This document shows, one piece after another, positions 57,620-64,000 of a DNA stretch of 64,000 bases. Every line of letters begins with the position of its first letter. The first letter of the stretch is position 1. Source of the stretch: Streptomyces sp. F63. GTDB taxonomy: Bacteria > Actinomycetota > Actinomycetes > Streptomycetales > Streptomycetaceae. The notes below the pieces were generated by a model, which worked only from the letters and a program-made list of their open reading frames with translations, made no database searches and had not been told where the DNA came from. The stretch spans positions 1-64,000 of the forward strand of contig NZ_JAGPXX010000005.1 of assembly GCF_018070345.1 (NCBI RefSeq). Reading direction: 5' to 3'. The position numbers and the translations under genes are program-made.

Positions 57620-57960
57620 CCCCCCATTGTCACCGCACGGGCCGCGCGCGGCGGACGGCACACCCGCCGCCACCGCGGGCGGCGGGGGCGGAGGCGTACG
57701 CGCGTCCGCTCCCCGCAGGGTCCCCCCAGGGCCCGGAGCGACCGGGTCCGGATCCGGGCCGCGCCGGGCGCCGGGCCGCAATACCGTTCCCCGGCCTGCG
57801 AGTTCGTGCCCCGGCCGGACCCGGGGCAACCGAGCGGATCTTTCTGCACACGGTTCGTGCAGCCGTATTCCTTCCCCCTGCGGTCACAACTAGCATCGGC
57901 TCCACCACGCGCCGCCCCCCACCTGCGGCGATACCCGTTGCGACGTCTGGCTGGGGTGAC
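57620..57960. promoter_or_regulatory. dxr/conservon divergent promoter region
   Basis: A 341-nt region between divergent genes. On the plus side TAGCAT (57891-57896) is a good -10 for the sensor kinase gene, without a clear -35. An inverted repeat CTGCAC-7-GTGCAG (57844-57862) about 30 nt upstream of that -10 could be an operator. No dxr promoter was assigned. Confidence 0.4.
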
Positions 57961-60393
57961 ATGGCACTGCGCTCGCGTACGCCCGAGGAACCGGGGCGGG
58001 GGGCGGACCCCGTACGCCGTCCGCGGTCACTGCGCACGGTCCTGCTCGTCCTGGCCCTCATCCCCAGCGTGGCGCTGGCGGCCCTGTGGGGGGTCAGCAC
58101 GGCGCGGCTGGCGCTCGACTGGCGGCTGCAGGCCCGGCACGCGGCCCTGGCCGACCGCGGCATCGCGCTCACCGGCGACCTGGCCGCCGGCCTCCAGGAG
58201 GAACGGCGGCTGACCGCGGAGAGCCTGGCCGGCCCCGGGAGCTCCCGCGACGCGCTGAGAAAGCAGCGCGAGCGGACCGACAGGGCGGTCCGGGCCTTCC
58301 GCTCCGGTACGGACTCCGGCACCGCGGGACTGCACGGTGAGCTCCGCGACGCGCTGTCCCGGGCCCGGGAGGAGCTCCGGGTGCTCCCGGACATCCGGGA
58401 CTCCGTGGACGACGGGAGCGGCACCCAGCCCGTGGCCTTCGAGTCCTTCACCGTCCTGATCGACAGCGCTCTCCAGTTCGCCGACGCCCTGGGCAACACG
58501 GACAACGGCGCGGTCAGCGTCCGGGCGCAGCCGCTGACCGACCTCATGTGGGCCACCGAGATGCTCGCCCGTGAGGACGCGGTGCTCACCCGCGGCTGGA
58601 CCGCGGGGCACCTCGGCAAGACGGAGCGCTCCCGCCTCGTCGAGTGGATCGGCGCCCAGCAGTACCTCCTCACGGACCGCATCGAGTCGCGGCTGTCCGA
58701 GGCCGAGTCCGCGTTCCACCAGGACATGACCCTGAAGGACGCCTGGCACACCAAGACCGTGGTGGAACAGACGCTGCTGCAGCTCCCCCTCACCGAGCCC
58801 GGCGACCTGCCCCGCGAGGCCGGTCAGTGGCGGAAGGCCATGGCCGGCCTGCGGCCCCCGCTGCGGGAGCTGACCGGCAGACTGGCCGCCGACTTCAACC
58901 GGGCCAACGACGGATCGGTACGGGATCTGATGGCCCGCACGGTCGCCGCCAGCGCCATCGGGCTCGGCGCGGTCGTCGTCGTCATCGGGCTCAGCCTGTG
59001 GCTCACCGGCTCCCTGCGGCAGCGGATCCTCGCACTGCGCGACGAGGCGGCGCGGCTGGAGACGGAGCTCCCGGCCGTCGTGGAGCGGCTGCAGCGCGGC
59101 GAGGACATCGACGTCGAGGCCGAGGTGCGGGAGGTCCCGCACGGCGACGACGAGCTGGGCCGGCTCGGCCAGGCCCTCAACCTCGCCCGCCGCAGCGCCG
59201 TCGAGACCGCCGTCCGGGAGACCGAGCAGCACCGCGGCTTCGAACGGCTGCTTCAGCGCATCGCCCGCCGCACGCAGCTGCTCATCGGTCTCCAGCTGAA
59301 GAAGCTCGACGAGATGGAGCGCCGCCACGAGGACCCGGAGGTCCTGGAGGGGCTCTTCGACCTGGACCATCTCGCGGCCCGGCTCCGCCGCTACGAGGAG
59401 AACCTCGTCATCCTCGGCGGCGGGCAGCCGCAGCGGCGCTGGCGCAGGCCCGTCCCGGTGCTGGACGTGCTGCGGTCCGCGCTGGGCGAGGTGCAGGACT
59501 ACCGCCGCATCCAGATCGAGGTGCAGGGCAGGCCGTGGCTCTCCGAACGCGCGGTCGGCCCGGTGGCGCACATCCTCGCGGAACTGATGGAGAACGCCGC
59601 CGTCTTCTCCAAGCCGCCGAACCCCGTGGAGGCACGGGCCGGTGTGGTGGGCCGGGGCCTGGTCGTGGAGATCGAGGACCGCGGTCTCGGCATGGAGCCG
59701 GAGGAGTACGAGCGGCTCAACGCGATGATGGCCGAGCCGCCGCGAATGGACATGATGTCCCGGGCCGACGACGCCCGGCTGGGCCTGTACGTGGTGGCGC
59801 GGCTGGCCGCCGGGCTCGGGCTGACGCTCGAGTTCCGCCCGTCGGTGTTCGGCGGCACCCGGGTGATCGTCATGATCCCCGCCGAACTGGTGGCCGGCGA
59901 ACCGGAGCCGGAGAGCGATGCGCCCGAGGGCGCCGCGGCCCCGGCCGGGAGGGCCCTGCCGGCGGCCCGTGGAGCGGGGGAGCCGAAGGACGCCGCTCAG
60001 CCGTCCGCCGCGGAAGAGCCCTCCCCCGGACTCCCGCGCCGCTCCCGGGGACAGGCCGCGGCGGCCGTGACCGGCGGCACCGGTACGCGCGACGGCGGGG
60101 CCGCCCCGCACAGCGGTGCCGTGAACGGTGCCGGCGGCGGGGCGAGCCCGCTGCCCCGGCGGGTCCGGCAGGCCGGCCTCACCCCCGAACTCCGGAACCC
60201 GCCGCGGCGGACCGGCACCGACGAGGACGCGTCCCCCCACGCGCATCCGGCACCCGAGCGCTCCGGCGCGACGGTGGGCGCGTTCCAGCGCCAGTCCCGC
60301 ATCATCCGCGGGCCGGCCTCCGAGCAGGACCTCCCCCCGGCCGACGTCAGCCCGCCCCAACCCGGCGGAACAGCAAGGGAAGACCGAGAATGA
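57961..60393 (+). CDS. conservon sensor histidine kinase (CvnA type)
   Basis: An 810-aa membrane protein. It has a first membrane helix (about 23-45), an extracytoplasmic helical sensor of the nitrate/nitrite type, a second helix (about 322-344), a HAMP-like linker, then a HATPase domain (ELMENAAVFSKPPNPV, EDRGLGMEPEEY, RLGLYVVARLAAGLG) and a long disordered tail. I see no standard H-box histidine, as usual for conservon kinases. It starts a four-gene conservon in the order A-B-C-D, systems that couple a kinase-like sensor to a small GTPase. Start ATG 57961; the stop overlaps the next gene (ATGA). Confidence 0.92.
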   Translation: MALRSRTPEEPGRGADPVRRPRSLRTVLLVLALIPSVALAALWGVSTARLALDWRLQARHAALADRGIALTGDLAAGLQEERRLTAESLAGPGSSRDALRKQRERTDRAVRAFRSGTDSGTAGLHGELRDALSRAREELRVLPDIRDSVDDGSGTQPVAFESFTVLIDSALQFADALGNTDNGAVSVRAQPLTDLMWATEMLAREDAVLTRGWTAGHLGKTERSRLVEWIGAQQYLLTDRIESRLSEAESAFHQDMTLKDAWHTKTVVEQTLLQLPLTEPGDLPREAGQWRKAMAGLRPPLRELTGRLAADFNRANDGSVRDLMARTVAASAIGLGAVVVVIGLSLWLTGSLRQRILALRDEAARLETELPAVVERLQRGEDIDVEAEVREVPHGDDELGRLGQALNLARRSAVETAVRETEQHRGFERLLQRIARRTQLLIGLQLKKLDEMERRHEDPEVLEGLFDLDHLAARLRRYEENLVILGGGQPQRRWRRPVPVLDVLRSALGEVQDYRRIQIEVQGRPWLSERAVGPVAHILAELMENAAVFSKPPNPVEARAGVVGRGLVVEIEDRGLGMEPEEYERLNAMMAEPPRMDMMSRADDARLGLYVVARLAAGLGLTLEFRPSVFGGTRVIVMIPAELVAGEPEPESDAPEGAAAPAGRALPAARGAGEPKDAAQPSAAEEPSPGLPRRSRGQAAAAVTGGTGTRDGGAAPHSGAVNGAGGGASPLPRRVRQAGLTPELRNPPRRTGTDEDASPHAHPAPERSGATVGAFQRQSRIIRGPASEQDLPPADVSPPQPGGTAREDRE

Positions 60394-60824
60394 CACAGCG
60401 CACCACGGCAACCGACCGGGACCTCGACTGGCTGCTCGACGGACTGGTGGAACAGGTGGCGGGGACCCTGCACGCCGTCATCCTGTCCGACGACGGCATG
60501 GTCGTCAGCCAGTCCGGGACCATCGAGCGGACGGACGCCGAGCGGCTGGCCGCCGTGGCCACCGGCCAGCAGAGTCTCGCCCGGGGCATCGACGAGCTCT
60601 TCAACGGCGGGGCGGTGCGCCAGATCATCGTGGAACTGGCCGACCTGTGGCTCTTCATCATCTCCGCGGGCAAGGGCACGCACCTCGCGGTGATCGCCTC
60701 CCAGGAGGTCGACGCCGAGGTCATGTCGGTGGCGATGTACACCCTGGTCCAGCAGGTCGGCAAGAAGCTGGGCACCGAGCCCCGCGGCGACGCCCCCGCC
60801 GGTGACGGGGGTAGATCTGGTTGA
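60390..60824 (+). CDS. roadblock/LC7 domain protein (CvnB type)
   Basis: A 144-aa protein with the roadblock pattern (LDWLLDGLVEQVAGTLHAVI, SDDGMVVSQSG, GKGTHLAVIASQEVDAEVM). In conservons it is thought to act on the GTPase partner. The ATG overlaps the kinase stop by 4 nt and its own stop overlaps the DUF742 gene start. Confidence 0.93.
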   Translation: MTQRTTATDRDLDWLLDGLVEQVAGTLHAVILSDDGMVVSQSGTIERTDAERLAAVATGQQSLARGIDELFNGGAVRQIIVELADLWLFIISAGKGTHLAVIASQEVDAEVMSVAMYTLVQQVGKKLGTEPRGDAPAGDGGRSG

Positions 60825-61201
60825 GCCACTGGACGGAGGGGCTCGGACCGGACGACGCCGACGGGTCCCTGGTCCGGCCGTACACGATCACCCGCGGCCG
60901 TACGGTGCCGGAGCGGGAGGGCCTCACACTGATCACCATGGTCGTCACGACGGACCGGGACCAGCCCCCCGCACGCGGCCTGGAGCCCGAGCACCGCGCC
61001 ATCCTGGAGCGGTGCCGGGTCCCGGCCGCCGTCGCGGAGATCGCGGCCGCGCTCGATCTGCCGGTCTCCGTGACCAAGATCCTGATCGGGGATCTGATCG
61101 CGCTGGGCGGGGTGACGACACGGCCGCCGATGACGGCCGCGCAAGCCGGACTGGACAGGACTCTTCTGCGGGCGGTGAGGGATGGGCTCGAACAACTCTG
61201 A
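60821..61201 (+). CDS. DUF742 protein (CvnC type)
   Basis: A 126-aa protein of the DUF742 family (LVRPYTITRGRTVPER, HRAILERCRVPAAVAEIAAA, KILIGDLIALGGV), with a winged-helix-like C-terminal half. The TTG at 60821 lies in a TTGA overlap with the roadblock stop. The gene overlaps the GTPase start by 20 nt. Confidence 0.9.
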   Translation: MSHWTEGLGPDDADGSLVRPYTITRGRTVPEREGLTLITMVVTTDRDQPPARGLEPEHRAILERCRVPAAVAEIAAALDLPVSVTKILIGDLIALGGVTTRPPMTAAQAGLDRTLLRAVRDGLEQL

Positions 61202-61814
61202 CCACGGAGCCGGACCGGAGCGTGGCCGGGCGGCTCCGGCGGCCGTCAAGTTCCTCGTCGCCGGTGGCTTCGGGGTGGGCAAGACGACCCTGGTCGGTGC
61301 GGTCAGCGAGGTGGCCCCCGTCCGGACCGAGGAGTATCTGACGCAGGCCAGCGCCGGGGTGGACGTCATCGAGGAACTGGCGGAGAAGAGCACCACCACG
61401 GTGGCGCTGGACTTCGGCCGGATCACCATCAGCGCCGACCTGGTGGTCTACCTCTTCGGCACGCCGGGCCAGGAACGCTTCTGGTTCATGTGGAACGACC
61501 TCGTCAACGGCGCTCTGGGGGCGATCGTGCTGGTCGACACCCGGCGGCTGGCGGTCAGCTTCGCCTCCATCGACTTCTTCGAGAACCGCGGTGTCCCGTT
61601 CGTGGTCGGGGTCAACTGCTTCCACGGGCACTGCGACCGCACGGAGGAGGAGGTCCGGCACGCCCTCGACCTCGACCCGGCGGTCCCGCTGCTGCTGGGC
61701 GACGTCCGGCGGCCGGAGGTGGGACGGGATCTGATGCTCGCCCTGGTCGATCTGCTGATGGCGATGGCACCGCCGGACGGCGCCCGGGCCTCCCGGGGCG
61801 CCGAAGTGCGCTGA
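61182..61814 (+). CDS. small GTPase (CvnD type)
   Basis: A 210-aa GTP/ATP-binding protein. P-loop GGFGVGKTT (28-36), then FGTPGQERF where Ras-like proteins have DxxGQE, and VNCFHG in the G4 position instead of NKxD. These are features of the MglA-like CvnD group. It is the output component of the conservon and completes the A-B-C-D set. Start ATG 61182. Confidence 0.92.
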   Translation: MGSNNSDHGAGPERGRAAPAAVKFLVAGGFGVGKTTLVGAVSEVAPVRTEEYLTQASAGVDVIEELAEKSTTTVALDFGRITISADLVVYLFGTPGQERFWFMWNDLVNGALGAIVLVDTRRLAVSFASIDFFENRGVPFVVGVNCFHGHCDRTEEEVRHALDLDPAVPLLLGDVRRPEVGRDLMLALVDLLMAMAPPDGARASRGAEVR

Positions 61815-61849
61815 CGGCCCCGACGGCGAACGGCCCGGGAGGGACGTGT

Positions 61850-63796
61850 TCAGCCGATCGTGCGGTGGACGCTCTTCCGGCGCACCGGGCCCGGAGCCGC
61901 ATCGGCGATCCACGGCCCGTCGCCGCTGGGATCGAGGACACCCTCCTCCAGCCAGGTGTACGCCCCGCCGAGGACGCCCGCGGCGACCTTGCGGTCGAGG
62001 TCGTCGGTGTTGGTCCACAGCCGGCGGAAGAGTCCCTCGGTGCGGACGCGCGCCTGCCGGCAGAAGGCGTCGGCCAGCTGGTACGCCTCCCGGCCGTGGT
62101 CCGCCTCGCGGCGCAGCCGCTCCGCCCGGGCGCAGGCCGCACTGACGGCGAACAGTTCCGCGCCGATGTCCACGATCCGGCCGAGGAAGCACTGCCGGCT
62201 CTCCAGCCGCCCCTGCCACCGGGACATGGCGTAGAAGGTGGCGCGGGCCAGCCGGCGGGAGGAACGTTCCGCCCAGCGCAGATGGCGGGCGAGGTCCGGG
62301 TGGCCGGCCGGATGGAACTCCCGGTACGAGCCCGGCCGCCGGCCCGGCCCGGTGAGCAGCCCGGGCAGCCAGCGGGCGTAGAAGCCGCCGGCCCGGGCAC
62401 CGGCGCGGGCCTTCCCGGCCAGGGGGACGTCCGGGTCGATGAGGTCGCCGGCCACCGACAGATGGGCGTCCACGGCCTCCCGGGCGATCAGCAGATGCAT
62501 GATCTCCGTCGAGCCCTCGAAGATCCGGTTGATGCGCAGATCGCGCAGCAGCTGTTCGGCGGGGACCGCGCGTTCGCCGCGCGCGGCGAGGGAGGCCGCG
62601 GTCTCATAGCCGCGGCCGCCGCGGATCTGGACGAGGTCGTCGGCGATGCGCCAGGCCATCTCGCTGCCGTAGAGCTTGGCGAGCGCGGCCTCGATCCGGA
62701 TGTCCGTGCGGCCCTCGTCGGCCATCCGCCCGGCCAGGTCGACCATGGCCTCCAGGGCGAAGGTGGTGGATGCGATAAAGGAGATCTTGGCCCCGACGGC
62801 CTCGTGCCGCCCGACGGGCCGGCCCCACTGCTCGCGGGCGGCCGACCACTCGCGGGCGATCTTCAGGCTCCACTTGCCGGCGCCGGCGCAGATGGCGGGG
62901 AGGGAGAGCCGGCCGGTGTTGAGGGTGGCGAGGGCGATCCGGAGGCCCGCTCCTTCCGCGCCGATGCGGTGAGCGGCGGGGACCCGGACGCGGTGGAAGC
63001 GCGTCACGCCGTTCTCCAGGCCGCGAAGTCCCATGAACGCGTTGCGGTGTTCGACCGTGATGCCCTCGGAGGAGGCCTCCACCACGAAGGCGGTGATGCC
63101 GCCGCGGTGGCCGTCCCCGGCCGGGACGCGGGCCATGACGACGAGCAGATCGGCGACGACGCCGTTGGTGGTCCAGAGCTTCACCCCGTCGAGGAGGTAG
63201 TCGTCGCCGTCGGGCACGGCGGTGGTCGCGAGACGGGCCGGGTCGGAGCCGACGTCGGGTTCGGTGAGGAGGAAAGCGGAGAGGTCCGTGCGGGCGCAGC
63301 GCGGCAGGAAGGCCTCCTTCTGCTCCGGGGTACCGAAGACCGCCAGCGGCTGGGGGACGCCGATCGACTGGTGCGCGGAGAGCAGGGCCGCGATCGCCGG
63401 GCTGACGGAGCCGGCGAGGGCGAGGGCCCGGTGGTAGTACACGTGGCTGAGCCCGAGGCCGCCGTACCGGGTGTCGATCTTCATGCCGAGCGCGCCGAGG
63501 TCCTTGAGGCCGCGGACGACGTCGTCGGGGATGCGCGCCTCGCGCTCGATGAGGGCGCTGTCGACGCGGGTGGCGAGGAACGTGCGGAGCCGGGCGAGGA
63601 ACGCCTCCCCGCGCCGTTCGTCTCCGGGGTCGGGGGCGGGGCCGGGGTGGACGAGATCCGGGCGGAACCGGCCGAGGAAGAGCTCCTTGGCGAAGCTCGG
63701 CCTGCGCCACTCCTGTTCACGGGCGGCCTCGGCCACCTCGCGCGCTTCGCGTTCGGAGACGGAGGGACGGGTGGACGGTGCGGTCACGGGGCTCAC
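61850..63796 (-). CDS. acyl-CoA dehydrogenase, large (VLCAD/ACAD9-like)
   Basis: A 648-aa flavoprotein, longer than the usual 380-400 aa because of a C-terminal helical extension as in VLCAD/ACAD9. FAD and substrate motifs: FLLTEPDVGSDPARLATTAV, LWTTNG, GRPVGRHEAVGAKI, RGGRGYE, and the R-x-F-E-G-STEI segment with the probable catalytic Glu (RIFEGSTEIMH). It likely takes part in beta-oxidation of long or branched acyl-CoAs. GTG start at 63796 with a weak ribosome binding site. It is convergent with the conservon, 35 nt apart. Confidence 0.92.
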   Translation of the reverse strand: MSPVTAPSTRPSVSEREAREVAEAAREQEWRRPSFAKELFLGRFRPDLVHPGPAPDPGDERRGEAFLARLRTFLATRVDSALIEREARIPDDVVRGLKDLGALGMKIDTRYGGLGLSHVYYHRALALAGSVSPAIAALLSAHQSIGVPQPLAVFGTPEQKEAFLPRCARTDLSAFLLTEPDVGSDPARLATTAVPDGDDYLLDGVKLWTTNGVVADLLVVMARVPAGDGHRGGITAFVVEASSEGITVEHRNAFMGLRGLENGVTRFHRVRVPAAHRIGAEGAGLRIALATLNTGRLSLPAICAGAGKWSLKIAREWSAAREQWGRPVGRHEAVGAKISFIASTTFALEAMVDLAGRMADEGRTDIRIEAALAKLYGSEMAWRIADDLVQIRGGRGYETAASLAARGERAVPAEQLLRDLRINRIFEGSTEIMHLLIAREAVDAHLSVAGDLIDPDVPLAGKARAGARAGGFYARWLPGLLTGPGRRPGSYREFHPAGHPDLARHLRWAERSSRRLARATFYAMSRWQGRLESRQCFLGRIVDIGAELFAVSAACARAERLRREADHGREAYQLADAFCRQARVRTEGLFRRLWTNTDDLDRKVAAGVLGGAYTWLEEGVLDPSGDGPWIADAAPGPVRRKSVHRTIG

Positions 63797-64000
63797 CTCG
63801 CCGCGAGTAGGGGGTGCGGGGCCGGCACCGGCCGGGGCGGGGACGGCGGGGCTCCGGCCGGGCGGTGGGGGCTGGTGACGGTGTACCCGGCCGGGGACGG
63901 CACATACCGGGCGCCCCCCGAACCGATGGGCCGGACGGCGGGGGGGCGCCGGTACGCAACGGGACGCGTTCGGGGACGCGCCCCCGCTCCGGGGCGCCTC
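63797..64000. other. region upstream of the acyl-CoA dehydrogenase
   Basis: No gene supported. It should hold the promoter of the leftward acyl-CoA dehydrogenase, but I could not identify one. The right edge is low-complexity GC-rich sequence. Confidence 0.3.

Overview
The window is about 64 kb of very GC-rich, gene-dense DNA with GTG and TTG starts, GGAGG-type ribosome binding sites and long perfect hairpins without U-tracts. Gene content and order (rnj-dapA-thyX, dapB-M16-pnp-rpsO, a type VII secretion locus, ribF, truB-rbfA, infB-ylxR-nusA-rimP, proS, ispG-rseP-dxr, a conservon) point to a Streptomyces chromosome or a very close relative. No integrase, transposase, CRISPR array, tRNA or complete rRNA gene was seen.

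Layout. (1) 1-330: promoter and leader of an rRNA operon running leftward out of the window. (2) 334-10467: a mostly leftward housekeeping block of RNA decay (RNase J, PNPase), lysine/diaminopimelate synthesis (dapA, dapB), flavin-dependent thymidylate synthase, an M16 peptidase and ribosomal protein S15. (3) 10633-38574: a complete type VII secretion (ESX/Esx) locus. The core is EccD, EccC, EccB, EccE and two mycosins. Small substrates are EsxA and EsxB, and a PE/PPE-like pair (149 aa + 611 aa) shares their region. On the plus strand after eccC come a 193-aa membrane protein, a 166-aa helical protein, a 751-aa WXG-headed protein with a glycine-rich hydrophobic C-terminal segment, and two small exported proteins. 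I read this last group as a candidate effector with partner and possible immunity proteins. The locus continues with a 238-aa companion of eccE, a DUF397 protein, a PQQ-type propeller and an EspI-like MinD/ParA ATPase. (4) 33414-35543, inside the locus: a decayed second copy of the mycP-eccB / eccE-companion divergent block plus a frameshifted propeller gene. This relic is the most surprising feature of the window. (5) 38960-47297: leftward ribF, truB, rbfA, DUF503, infB, ylxR, nusA, rimP. (6) 47548-49841: three rightward genes (lipoprotein, DUF4439 ferritin-like protein, and an aminoglycoside-phosphotransferase relative that has lost its catalytic residues). (7) 50148-57619: leftward proS, two GNAT acetyltransferases, and the isoprenoid/intramembrane protease group ispG, rseP, dxr. 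(8) 57961-61814: a four-gene conservon (sensor kinase, roadblock, DUF742, GTPase) with overlapping cistrons. (9) 61850-63796: a large acyl-CoA dehydrogenase.

How the parts fit: the housekeeping blocks are conserved Streptomyces backbone. The T7SS locus between them is where variation accumulates: sharp GC drops inside the 751-aa gene and one mycosin, duplication and decay of core genes, and small lineage-type exported proteins. All functional calls come from reading motifs, lengths and context; no database search was run.
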